A program made the position numbers and the translations under genes. This document shows, piece by piece, positions 7,223 to 15,159 of a DNA stretch of 19,118 nt. The DNA lies in the NCBI GenBank assembly GCA_019420325.1, contig JAHZHK010000036.1, positions 6,144 through 25,261 on the forward strand, written 5' to 3'. The stretch's first letter is position 1, and the number at the start of each line of letters is the position of its first letter. This DNA is from Coriobacteriaceae bacterium. Lineage in GTDB: Bacteria; Actinomycetota; Coriobacteriia; Coriobacteriales; UMGS124. A model generated the notes under the pieces. The model did not search any database and was not told the DNA's origin. It saw only the letters and a program-made list of their open reading frames with translations.

Positions 7223-9019
7223 ATGCACGATGTAGATGGAATGAGGGCCGCCCGGGCCGGGGCGTGCCCGGCCGATGCCCAGGCCAGGGTGGTTGAGGCC
7301 GTGGTGTCCCGAGCGCGCGCGGTGGCCGTCCGCGGTGGTTTTGCGGCGGGCAAGACGTACGCCCTTGCCTTTGTCGCCGCCGAGTTGGTGCGCGCGGGCG
7401 TGGCCGCCGAGGACATCCTTTTTGCGGTGGCGCGTCGCTCGCAGGTCGCCTATGTGCAGCGGGCGCTTACAGAGCTGGGCGCGGGCGGCGTCTCGGCGAA
7501 AAGCGTCTTGGAGGTTGCGTGCGATGTCTTGGGCACCGACCAGGCCCGCGCCTTCACGGGGCGCCGGCCTCGCATCGCGTTGGGTTTCGAAGAAGCCGTC
7601 CTTGAGGAGGACCTCAAGACCCTGGGCACCCAACCGCGCCGCCTGCGCGAGCTGTCGAAATTCCTCTTCAGGGGCCTTGTCGATCTGGAAGATCGAGACC
7701 CAGACTGGTTGATCAGCGCGGAGGAGAAGGACACGCTGGCCCTCGTGCGGGCCTCGATGTCCGAGCAGGGAGCCATGCTTGCCTGCGAGGCGGCCAATCT
7801 TGCGTGCAGCTACCTCGAGGGCGACTTCGGCGGGCAGGCTCCGCGAAAGCGCTATGTCCTTGCGGACGGCTACACCTCCATGAGCAAGGCCTCCCAGCGT
7901 CTGGTCGATTTGCTTGCTAACGATTGCCTGGTCGCAAGCGGCTCGATTGATGACCCCGGTGCAGGCAATGAACGACATCCCTTCTCCCAGGGATTAGACG
8001 ACCTCGTCGACAGACGTGGAGGCGAGGTCGTCGCCATCGACCTGGGGGATGCTCCTGTATGTGAGACTCGACTGGCACATGTGGTGTGGCCTGCTCCTAG
8101 CGATGAGATTTCGGGAGTGGCCGCGTGGATCGCCGATTGCCTGGGAGAGGGTGCCTCCCCGGCAGATTGTGCCGCCGTGGTACCCAACCAAGTGTGGGGC
8201 CGGCGCCTGGCGCGGGCTCTGGAGGAGCGCGGCGTGGCGTGCGCGCGCGTGGCTGCGGGAGAGCCGTTTCGCGGCGATCCCCGTAACACAAATCGTAATG
8301 CGGCTCAGAAGGAGCTGTGCCTCAAAGAGATTGCCCTCGACAAGACTGACGTCCTCGCGTGGCGCTGCTGGTGCGGCTTCGACAATGCGCTGCTTGCAAG
8401 TCAGGCCTGGAAAGAGCTGCGCACGTGGGCCGACGAGTGCGGGTTCGGCCTGGCGGATGCGCTGCTTGGCCTTGCGAGGATGTCCGATGCGAGGGCCGGC
8501 CTTCCTTTTCCTGCGGCCGCTTACCTTGCGGACCGCGTGCGCTCTGGGCTTGAAGGCGCGAAGGAATTCGAAGGTGTCGTGAGTGCCCAGGACGTGGCTC
8601 AGGCGCGGGCCCAGGCCCTCGACCCATCGCTTGGCCATGTGCTCGGCTCTGGCGTCATCGTTGCCACCGAGGATGTGCTGTGCGGCACACATGTGGACAA
8701 CGTGGTGGCATGCGGCCTGGTAGATGGCTTTTTCCCAGGACACGATTGCTTCAATGACCGCATACCGCCCGATATTCTCGCGCGCAACCTTGACCGCGGC
8801 CGCATTGTGTTCGAACGCCTTTTGCTTTCAGGCTCCAAGACGTGCGTGCTTTCGCGTTTCGACCACGAGTGGCTACTCGACGCGGAGCCGGCGCGGATGG
8901 AAATCAGACGCATCTCGGCTCGACCGCAGGGACGCCTCGCGGCGATTTGGCCGAGCACCTATGTGCGCGAGCGTGCGGAGGAACTACCTGCGGCGCTCGA
9001 TGGGCGAATTGCCCTGTAG
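7223..9019 (+). CDS. Degenerate UvrD/PcrA-like SF1 helicase protein
   Basis: This 598-residue protein follows the layout of UvrD-type helicases but with eroded motifs. Residues 38-45 (GGFAAGKT) are an altered Walker A that keeps GKT. Residues 212-217 (VLADGY) stand where UvrD has the DEFQD/DEYQD Walker B, and the catalytic glutamate is replaced by glycine. Residues 317-342 (AAVVPNQVWGRRLARALEER) resemble motif IV. Residues 481-505 keep the frame of motif V and the following strand, ending LVDGFFP, but lack the HxAKGLEF residues. Near 530-545 the motif VI arginines (TRAxxxL) are gone. It probably can still bind a nucleotide but is unlikely to be an active helicase. The ATG at 7223 has GGAGGG six bases upstream; an upstream in-frame extension to 7157 has none. 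It begins a tight operon with an acidic protein and a TorD chaperone. Function unknown. Confidence 0.75.
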   Translation: MHDVDGMRAARAGACPADAQARVVEAVVSRARAVAVRGGFAAGKTYALAFVAAELVRAGVAAEDILFAVARRSQVAYVQRALTELGAGGVSAKSVLEVACDVLGTDQARAFTGRRPRIALGFEEAVLEEDLKTLGTQPRRLRELSKFLFRGLVDLEDRDPDWLISAEEKDTLALVRASMSEQGAMLACEAANLACSYLEGDFGGQAPRKRYVLADGYTSMSKASQRLVDLLANDCLVASGSIDDPGAGNERHPFSQGLDDLVDRRGGEVVAIDLGDAPVCETRLAHVVWPAPSDEISGVAAWIADCLGEGASPADCAAVVPNQVWGRRLARALEERGVACARVAAGEPFRGDPRNTNRNAAQKELCLKEIALDKTDVLAWRCWCGFDNALLASQAWKELRTWADECGFGLADALLGLARMSDARAGLPFPAAAYLADRVRSGLEGAKEFEGVVSAQDVAQARAQALDPSLGHVLGSGVIVATEDVLCGTHVDNVVACGLVDGFFPGHDCFNDRIPPDILARNLDRGRIVFERLLLSGSKTCVLSRFDHEWLLDAEPARMEIRRISARPQGRLAAIWPSTYVRERAEELPAALDGRIAL

Positions 9020-9061
9020 GACAGCGACGGACAGCTTCTTTTGGGAGAAGGGAAGACCGCA

Positions 9062-9985
9062 ATGGCGAACAACGAGTGGGAAGAGCTGTTAGACGAAGAA
9101 TACGAGCGCCTCGAGGGTGTGGAGGACGAGGGCCCGTTCGATGAGGAGGTCTGCGGGGGCGAGGCGCGGGCGGGCCGCCACCCCGCAGGGCCGTCGTCCA
9201 ACCCTGCCGAGTATTTTGCCCAGGAGCATGAGGAGGTGCCTGCCAGCGCTGCCGAGCGACTGGCAAAGCTGGTAGACACGATGCCGGGCCAGACGAAGAT
9301 GCTCGTACGCATACTTGATTTCTGCCGAGAGCGTCGTGCAACGGACGAGGTGCTAAACGCCGTCGCCGCATGGCAAAAGCTGAACTTCTCAGTGTATGAG
9401 CCTGCCGTGCTTTGCAGCCTGTTGGAGAAGGCCGGCGGCCTGGAGCACGTCAATGAGGACGGGACGCCCTATGTGCAGCAGGCAGACGCTGACACGCTGC
9501 AGGCGGTTTCGGATGCTGCCCAGGATGAGGCCGACGGAAAGAAGGGCGACCAGGCAGGGGCAGCCCCAGCAGGGGAGGCTGGGCTGGTAGGGGAGCCCGA
9601 GGGCGGCGAAGTGCCTGAGGAGGACTTCGACGACAGCTGCGCAGAGCCCGAGCCTCAGAGGCCGTCATTTTGGGTGGCAACGCAGGCCGGTCTCGACCTC
9701 GTCGCCGAACACGATCCCCGTGCGCATGTGGCGCAAATGCTCGAGGACGAGGCGTGCTACATGCCCGTGTATCGCGAACTCTTGGAGAAGCTTGCCGATG
9801 GCCCCATGACGAAGAAGGAAATCGACGTCATCGTCCGGGCCAATCCCGCGTCGGAAAGCCCCCGCCGTTTGGGAGGCTATTTCGTCGACCGCCTGGAGCG
9901 CATCGAGGCCATCGAGTGGACGGGTGCCTGGTCCATCACCGAGATAGGCCGTGAGCTGCTTGACAACGAGGCCCTTTACCAGTAG
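9062..9985 (+). CDS. Acidic protein of unknown function, possible tandem winged helices
   Basis: I do not recognise this 307-residue protein. It is strongly acidic: the first about 60 residues are rich in Glu and Asp (WEELLDEEYERLEGVEDEG), then a helical domain (about 65-145, SAAERLAKLVDTMPGQTKML onward), a low-complexity Gly/Ala/Glu linker (about 155-205), and a second helical domain (about 208-307). Both folded parts have a helix-helix-strand rhythm compatible with winged helices (for example GPMTKKEIDVIV and later WTGAWSITEIGRELL), but I see no clear DNA-recognition helix, so protein-protein contact is as likely. The ATG at 9062 has GGAGAAGGG upstream; the TTG at 9041 is less likely. Gaps of 42 bases to the helicase-like gene and 22 to the TorD gene put it in the middle of one operon, suggesting it acts with one or both. 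Confidence 0.8.
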   Translation: MANNEWEELLDEEYERLEGVEDEGPFDEEVCGGEARAGRHPAGPSSNPAEYFAQEHEEVPASAAERLAKLVDTMPGQTKMLVRILDFCRERRATDEVLNAVAAWQKLNFSVYEPAVLCSLLEKAGGLEHVNEDGTPYVQQADADTLQAVSDAAQDEADGKKGDQAGAAPAGEAGLVGEPEGGEVPEEDFDDSCAEPEPQRPSFWVATQAGLDLVAEHDPRAHVAQMLEDEACYMPVYRELLEKLADGPMTKKEIDVIVRANPASESPRRLGGYFVDRLERIEAIEWTGAWSITEIGRELLDNEALYQ

Positions 9986-10007
9986 CCATCCCCTAAGGAG
10001 CAAAACC

Positions 10008-10727
10008 ATGCTGACTGAAGCAGAGAAGAGCGAGGCCATCGGCACCGACGAGCTGGCCCAGATGATGGACGACCGGGCGGCCACGTACAACCTCCTGGCA
10101 CGTCTGTATCGCGTGGAGGTGGACGAGCCCCTGTTGGAGAAGCTGCGCACGGCACGATTCCCCCTGCGTACGGGCAACAAGGAGATCAACCTGGGTTACA
10201 AGCTTATGCGCGAGTACCTGGGCAGTTCCTGGGAGAACGCCAAGACCGAGCTTGCCGTAGACTACGTGCGTTCGTTCATCGGCCACGGCAACACGGCGTA
10301 TTCGTGCGCCTACCCCTACGAGAGCGTCTATACGAGCGGCCGTCGTCTTCTTATGCAGGACGCCCGCGACGAAGTGGTGCTCATCTACCGCAGTGCCGGC
10401 AAGGACAAGGCCCCCGATTGGACGGACCCTGAGGACCACATTGCCCTTGAGCTGGAGTTCGAGGGCTTTCTGTGCGCCAAGGCCGCCGAGGCTCTGCGTG
10501 CGGGCGACGAGGACGAGGCGGCTGCCTATGCCGTGCAGCAGCGCAATTTCCTGGAAGACCACCTGCTCAGCTGGACGCCTATGATGCTGGCCGACCTCGA
10601 TCGTTTCTCCCGGACTGACTTCTATAAGGGCCTTGGCCACCTTACGACAGGTGTGCTCCAAGAGGAGCGTAATGTCTTGGAAGAGCTGCTTGGTGCAGGG
10701 GAAGACGCTGCGGCTGAGGAGGAATAG
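10008..10727 (+). CDS. TorD/DmsD-family molybdoenzyme chaperone
   Basis: A 239-residue, largely helical cytoplasmic protein of the TorD family, which binds the Tat signal of a molybdoenzyme and holds it open for cofactor insertion before export. Family marks are YPYESVYTSGRRLLMQ (about 102-117) and DWTDPEDHIALELEFEGFLC (137-156), matching the E-P-D-H-x3-E-x-E-F-x3-L-C motif. The ATG at 10008 has TAAGGAG eight bases upstream. Its nearest client by position is the Dadh-like enzyme at 2260-5187, since the second molybdoenzyme has its own TorD at 15827-16570; this pairing is inferred. It is separated from that enzyme by the LuxR-type regulator and by the two other genes of its own operon, an unusual location for such a chaperone. 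The acidic C-terminal tail (DAAAEEE) is not typical but unremarkable. Confidence 0.9.
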   Translation: MLTEAEKSEAIGTDELAQMMDDRAATYNLLARLYRVEVDEPLLEKLRTARFPLRTGNKEINLGYKLMREYLGSSWENAKTELAVDYVRSFIGHGNTAYSCAYPYESVYTSGRRLLMQDARDEVVLIYRSAGKDKAPDWTDPEDHIALELEFEGFLCAKAAEALRAGDEDEAAAYAVQQRNFLEDHLLSWTPMMLADLDRFSRTDFYKGLGHLTTGVLQEERNVLEELLGAGEDAAAEEE

Positions 10728-10803
10728 CTGTTTGGTGCGCCGAAGTGGTGTGATGCGGCGAGGGTAAGCCCTGCACGATCGCCAGTGATGCCCCTGGAAT
10801 ATG

Positions 10804-10892
10804 CTTGCGAGCGTCAGGTTGAGATATACAACGTTTTTTCAGTCCTCAGGCCCGGAAAACGTTGGATTTCTCAACCCGGTGCTCGCGGCGGG
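10804..10892. repeat. Copy 2 of the 89-bp intergenic repeat, with a better dyad
   Basis: It is 74/89 identical to 1350-1438, same orientation. Its arms (10817-10837 and 10856-10876) form 19 of 21 pairs around an 18-base loop, better than copy 1, and the differences between copies lie mostly in the loop and just outside the stem. That pattern suggests the stem, not the loop, is what is kept. As in copy 1, a GC-rich hairpin follows (10958-10995), about 80 bases after the dyad. Confidence 0.8.
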
Positions 10893-10957
10893 TGCGTCGG
10901 GGGCGTTTGTCGGCCACATCGGGCCCGCTGTCGCTCGTGAGGCCGTCTCGAAACCAA

Positions 10958-10995
10958 AAAACGCCGACACCTGGACTCTCCGGGTGCCGGCGTTT
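10958..10995 (-). terminator. Bidirectional hairpin terminator between TorD and LysR genes
   Basis: A 13-bp stem with one G-T pair (AAACGCCGACACC at 10959-10971 with GGTGCCGGCGTTT at 10983-10995) encloses an 11-base loop. On the minus strand, where it ends the LysR transcript, the stem is followed by a run of six T (10955-10960 complement). On the plus strand it is followed by TCGCTGTTT. It shares its design with the hairpin at 1508-1544. Confidence 0.8.
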
Positions 10996-11243
10996 CGCTG
11001 TTTCAGCAAGAAGAGGCGCCTGCTTATTGTTTCCTACATGCCCTGCCGGCTTTTTTCTACAAGCGCGGCACGAGCGCCATATGCGATTGCCTCGGGAGGG
11101 CCCTTTGTTTCGCCCATGCCGCGCCCATGCCGCGAACGTGCGGCGCGCCAGCCCCTGGGCACCCTCGGTCCAAGCCTATCGACAGCCCGCCATCCGGCGG
11201 TTCGGACGCCTGCCCTTCGCGCCCCAGCCTGCCCGCCCACCCC

Positions 11244-12161
11244 TCAGCGGTGCAGGTCTTCTGGAATCGTGCGGCACACGTGGCGCGCCACGCCGAGCAG
11301 CTGCACCACGCAGGGGTTGTCGGGGGTGCAGGTTGCCAGGTCGAGGCTGATGAGCTGTTCCATCCCGGCGGGTGCCTCGAAGGGGAGCAGCTTGCGCCAT
11401 CGGCTCGAGAAGGGCGTCATGAGAGCCGTGCTGCCCAGGCCCACCACGCCTTCGTCCTCCAGCATGAGCATACCGCTCTCGTTGCCTCCCGCCTCGAGGA
11501 CCTCGACCGTGGGCTCATGCGACGCCAGGTACGCGCGCAGCTGGTCCTGCCAGCGCGAGTAGCCCGGCGCGGCGAGCACGGCGCGCATCCCGCGCAGGTC
11601 TTGCGCACGCACGACGCCGAGCCCGGCCAGGGGACCTGACGAGCCGACCCAGCACATCGCCGGCTCATGGTGGACGCTGAGGAACCTCACACCCCCGGCG
11701 TCGGCTCCCTCGTTGCCGAAGGTGAAAGTTGCCTGGATGCGCCCCGAGGCGAGCGAATCGTAAATGTCGCGGAAGTCGCGCAGGTCGACGAAGTCTACCT
11801 CGACGTCGGGGTAAAGGGCGTGGAACGTTTTGAGCACCTTGGGCAACAGGTGCGCCGACACGTTGCGGTACGAGCCGACGGTCAACCGGGGGCGCGCGAG
11901 ACCCGCCGCCTGGCGCCCCTGCTGCACGGCCTCTTCGGCCAGCCCGGTGAGGCGCCGGGCATAGTCGAGGAACACCCGCCCGCCCTCGGTGGGCTCGATG
12001 CCCTTGTTGTCGCGAGCGAACAGCTTGAAGCCCAGCTCCTCCTCAAGGGCGCGCACCTGCTTGCTGATGGCCTGCGGGGTGAGGAAATGCTCGGCCGCCG
12101 CCTGTGAGAAGCTGTGCCTTTCGGCGGCGCATACGAAATATCTCAGCTGGTCAATGTCCAT
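11244..12161 (-). CDS. LysR-family transcriptional regulator
   Basis: A 305-residue protein of normal LysR length. Residues 1-60 form the winged helix-turn-helix (MDIDQLRYFVCAAERHSFSQ, then TPQAISKQVRALEEELGFKL), followed by a linker helix and a periplasmic-binding-like effector domain (from about 90, with RLTVGSYRNVSAHLLPKVLK). LysR proteins usually bind DNA next to their own promoter and activate a divergent operon when a small molecule binds. The ATG at 12161 begins the family's typical N-terminus; a GGAGGGGG run lies about 13 bases upstream, a long spacing. An upstream GTG at 12230 would add a non-family extension. It is divergent from the second molybdoenzyme operon, across 250 bases, so it is the likely regulator of that operon. 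The inducer is not visible. Confidence 0.92.
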   Translation of the reverse strand: MDIDQLRYFVCAAERHSFSQAAAEHFLTPQAISKQVRALEEELGFKLFARDNKGIEPTEGGRVFLDYARRLTGLAEEAVQQGRQAAGLARPRLTVGSYRNVSAHLLPKVLKTFHALYPDVEVDFVDLRDFRDIYDSLASGRIQATFTFGNEGADAGGVRFLSVHHEPAMCWVGSSGPLAGLGVVRAQDLRGMRAVLAAPGYSRWQDQLRAYLASHEPTVEVLEAGGNESGMLMLEDEGVVGLGSTALMTPFSSRWRKLLPFEAPAGMEQLISLDLATCTPDNPCVVQLLGVARHVCRTIPEDLHR

Positions 12162-12251
12162 GTGTGTCGCTGCGCCCCCTCCGGCTTGTCGCCCGGCCGC
12201 CCCCACGACCTGCCGGGCATTGTCGCGCACGCGCGGCAGGCCCTACTGTGA

Positions 12252-12370
12252 CCAAGCGTCCAAGCGCCCCAACGTTTTGGAACAGCTGTCCGTTCGGGTC
12301 GCATTGTACTCTCTTCGTCGAGGCGGCGCCCGGGATTGCCGCAAGGTCGGCGCGGGCAGGGGAAGCCCGC
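12252..12370. promoter_or_regulatory. Candidate LysR operator and leader hairpin before module 2
   Basis: The 250-base gap between LysR and the second molybdoenzyme gene contains a repeated CCAAGCG (12252-12258 and 12260-12266), a CCAA-N4-TTGG dyad (12269-12280), and a perfect ACAGCTGT palindrome (12282-12289), packed in 38 bases. This cluster is the best candidate for LysR binding. Further right GCGGGC (12352-12357) pairs with GCCCGC (12365-12370), a small stem-loop about 40 bases before the start codon. Exact promoter boxes were not recognisable. Confidence 0.4.
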
Positions 12371-12411
12371 AGGGCCGCCGCCGGCATCGTCAGAAGAGAG
12401 AGGAGACGTTT

Positions 12412-15156
12412 ATGGAGCCCATGGAGCTTGAGCGCGCGTGCGCGACGCCCGACTGCGCGGCCGGGGGAGACGCCCTGTCACGCCGCAGCTTCCTCAAGTG
12501 GAGCGGGGCCCTCGCCGCGATGGCGGGGCTGGGTGGCAACGCGCTGGTTGCCAGCGCCGACGCCGGACAGGAGGCCGAGCCCTTCAGGGGCGGCGGCCAG
12601 GAGGGCGACGAGGGCGAGTGGAAGCCCTACCGATGCTTCCGCATGTACTGCTCGGCGAGTTGCATCAACTACGCCCTGGTGAAGGACGGCGTCGTGGTGC
12701 GCGTCAAGACCGACGACCGCAACCCCGACTCCGACGAGATGCCCCAGCAGCGCGGCTGCCTGCGCGGCCAGGCCAAGCGCAACAACGTGTACGGCCCCGA
12801 CCGCCTGAAGTACCCCATGAAGCGCAAGCACTGGCAGCCCGGCGGCGTGGAGGTCAACGGCGAGCTGCGCGGCAAGGACGAGTGGGAGCGCATCAGCTGG
12901 GACGAGGCGCTCGACATGATCGCCTCCGAGCTCAAGCGCGTCGTGGACACCTACGGCAACGAGTCCATCCTGCGTGCGGGCATCTACCCCAACCCGGTGG
13001 TCTCCGCCATGGGCGGCATGCTGGGCGGTGCGGGCGGCAACTCCCAGGGCGGCTGGGTGTACCCCTCCGCGCTTATGACCGGCTACCAGAACCTGGCCGG
13101 CTACTACGGCGCCTACCTGTACAACGACCGCGTCGACTTCCTCAACTCCAAGCTCATCGTGCTCGACGGCAACAACCCCTCGTGGAGCGCCCTGGGCTAC
13201 CCCAACAAGGTGTTGCTCGACGCGAAGCGCCGCGGGGCCAAGATCATCGGCATCAACCCGTTCTACAACTACGGCCTAGGCGCCATCGCCGACGAGTGGG
13301 TGCCCGTGCGCCCCGGCACCGACGCGGCGCTGTTCATTGCCTGTGCCTATCACATGATCGAGAACGACCTGCACGACCAGGAGTTCCTCGACACCTACAC
13401 CGTCGGCTTTGACGCCGACCACATGCCCGAGGGCGCCGACCCCAAGGACAACTTCAAGGACTACGTGCTGGGCACCTACGACGGTGTGCCCAAGACGCCC
13501 GAGTGGGCCAGCGAGATCTGCGGCACCGAGCCCGACGTCATCCGCTCCCTGGCCACGGACATGGCCACCATCAAGCCCGGCGCGATTCTGTCGTGCTCGG
13601 CCGTGACGCGCGGCTTCCGCGGCGAGCAGGCGGCCCAGGCGTTCTTCACCCTGGGCTGGATGACGGGCAACGTGGGCAAGCCCGGCGCCATGGTTGCCGA
13701 CATGAGCGGCCAGATGGTGTGCAACGGCGGCGGCGGCCTGGTGAGCCCGGGCGGCGAGGGGCGCTCCACCTACGCGGTGACCGACCCGCTGTGCGACCTC
13801 AACAAGTTCTCCGCCAACGTGATTCCCACTGACGGCCTGTTCGGCGTGACCTCGCAGCAGAAGTGGACCTCCGTTGTCAACGGCGGCTACCAGAACGGCA
13901 AGTGGGGTTGGAAGGACCTCGACATCCGCATGATTTGGGACATCGGCCGCGGCAACAAGCTCAACTCCGAGCCGGGCACGCCCATCGGCATCGAGGCGTT
14001 CCGCAAGGTCGAGTTCGTCGTTTCCTGCGAGAGCTTCCTCACCACGACGGCCCAATACGCCGACATCGTGCTGCCGATGATGATGCAGTGGGAGCACCCC
14101 GCCAACTTCTCGCACACCTCCAACCGCGAGTCGCTCACGTATTGCTCGCATGTCATTGAGCCCCTGTTCGAGGCCCGCAGCGACTACGAGATCAACCGCG
14201 ACCTGGCCGTGCGACTGGGCTTCGACCCCGACGAGCTCGAGATCACCGAGGAGGAGATCTTCGCCAACCAGCTCCAGGGCGCCAAGGTCATCCGCGAGAC
14301 GGGCTTCTCCAAGCTCGTGGGTGCCGGCCAGGCCGGCCCGGGCGGCGCGACCACCGAGGATGTGGAGGACCCCGACTACGAGAAGCTCCTCACGATCACG
14401 GCGCAGGACTGGGCGGAGCTTGGCTTCCCCGACCGCGAGCCGCAGGAAGGCCGCATCCCGCTCGCGCAGTTCCTCAAGGACGGCATCTACCAGGTGCCTC
14501 GCAAGGAAGGCGACAACTTCGGCTACATCGCGCTGCAGGCCTTCGTCGAGGACCCCGTGAACTGCCCGGTCAACACCGAGAGCGGCAAGCTCGAGATCTA
14601 CTGCCGCCGCCTGGCCGAGGTCGTGGACCTCTACGGCTCCTACAGCATCTCGCCCATCGCCAAGTACGAGCCGCCGCAGGACGGCTACGAGGCGACGTTC
14701 GAGGACTTTGGGAAGAAGGTCAAGGGCAGGTTCCCCCTGCAGCTTGAGTCGCCCCACTCGCTGGGCCACCATTCCAGCCAGCTCGACAACGCCCGCTGGG
14801 TGCAGGAGGCCCATCCCAACGTGGCGTACATGAACCCGCTCGACGCCGCCGAACGCGGCCTTGCCCAGCACGACCCGGTCAAGGTGTACAACGACCGCGG
14901 GGCCATCATCCGTGCTGTCAAGATCTCGCCGCGCGTGGTGCCCGGCGTGGTGCTCGTGTCCGACGGCGGCTGGAGCGACTACGACGAGGAGCTGGGCGTC
15001 GACTTCGGCGGCAACCCCAACTTCCTGACGAGCACCGACCCGTGCGGCTGCGACATCCAGCCGTGGAACACGGTTGTCGTCGAGGTGGAGAAGTGGGACG
15101 GCCCGTTCTCCTACGACATCGACCGTCCGCTGCGCATCATCGACCTGGGGGAGTAG
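12412..15156 (+). CDS. Tat-exported DmsA-like molybdopterin oxidoreductase
   Basis: A 914-residue catalytic subunit of the DMSO reductase superfamily. The ATG at 12412 has GAGGAG seven bases upstream. A Tat signal (SRRSFLK, residues 23-29) is followed by [4Fe-4S] ligands C75, C80, C84 and C116; the first gap is four residues where E. coli DmsA has three. YGPDRLKYPMKR, ERISWDEALDMI and VRPGTDAAL are superfamily landmarks. Where DmsA has its molybdenum-ligand serine (YGDYSS), this protein reads YGAYLYND (232-239), so the ligand is not serine and may be Tyr237, Asp239 or none. About 20 residues present in DmsA after that site are missing. It therefore likely acts on something other than DMSO; I cannot name the substrate. 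It heads an operon with a ferredoxin subunit and a TorD chaperone and shows a strongly C-ending codon bias, consistent with high expression. Confidence 0.93.
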   Translation: MEPMELERACATPDCAAGGDALSRRSFLKWSGALAAMAGLGGNALVASADAGQEAEPFRGGGQEGDEGEWKPYRCFRMYCSASCINYALVKDGVVVRVKTDDRNPDSDEMPQQRGCLRGQAKRNNVYGPDRLKYPMKRKHWQPGGVEVNGELRGKDEWERISWDEALDMIASELKRVVDTYGNESILRAGIYPNPVVSAMGGMLGGAGGNSQGGWVYPSALMTGYQNLAGYYGAYLYNDRVDFLNSKLIVLDGNNPSWSALGYPNKVLLDAKRRGAKIIGINPFYNYGLGAIADEWVPVRPGTDAALFIACAYHMIENDLHDQEFLDTYTVGFDADHMPEGADPKDNFKDYVLGTYDGVPKTPEWASEICGTEPDVIRSLATDMATIKPGAILSCSAVTRGFRGEQAAQAFFTLGWMTGNVGKPGAMVADMSGQMVCNGGGGLVSPGGEGRSTYAVTDPLCDLNKFSANVIPTDGLFGVTSQQKWTSVVNGGYQNGKWGWKDLDIRMIWDIGRGNKLNSEPGTPIGIEAFRKVEFVVSCESFLTTTAQYADIVLPMMMQWEHPANFSHTSNRESLTYCSHVIEPLFEARSDYEINRDLAVRLGFDPDELEITEEEIFANQLQGAKVIRETGFSKLVGAGQAGPGGATTEDVEDPDYEKLLTITAQDWAELGFPDREPQEGRIPLAQFLKDGIYQVPRKEGDNFGYIALQAFVEDPVNCPVNTESGKLEIYCRRLAEVVDLYGSYSISPIAKYEPPQDGYEATFEDFGKKVKGRFPLQLESPHSLGHHSSQLDNARWVQEAHPNVAYMNPLDAAERGLAQHDPVKVYNDRGAIIRAVKISPRVVPGVVLVSDGGWSDYDEELGVDFGGNPNFLTSTDPCGCDIQPWNTVVVEVEKWDGPFSYDIDRPLRIIDLGE

Positions 15157-15159
15157 ACC

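Larger units (their letters stand above)
10728..11243. other. Gene-free region of 516 bp between convergent genes
   Basis: The TorD gene ends at the left and the leftward LysR gene ends at the right, so no promoter is expected. It holds copy 2 of the 89-bp repeat (10804-10892) and a hairpin terminator (10958-10995). From about 11040 to 11243 I see only GC-rich sequence with a short tandem repeat (GCCCATGCCGC twice near 11112-11133) and no convincing gene. Confidence 0.7.
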
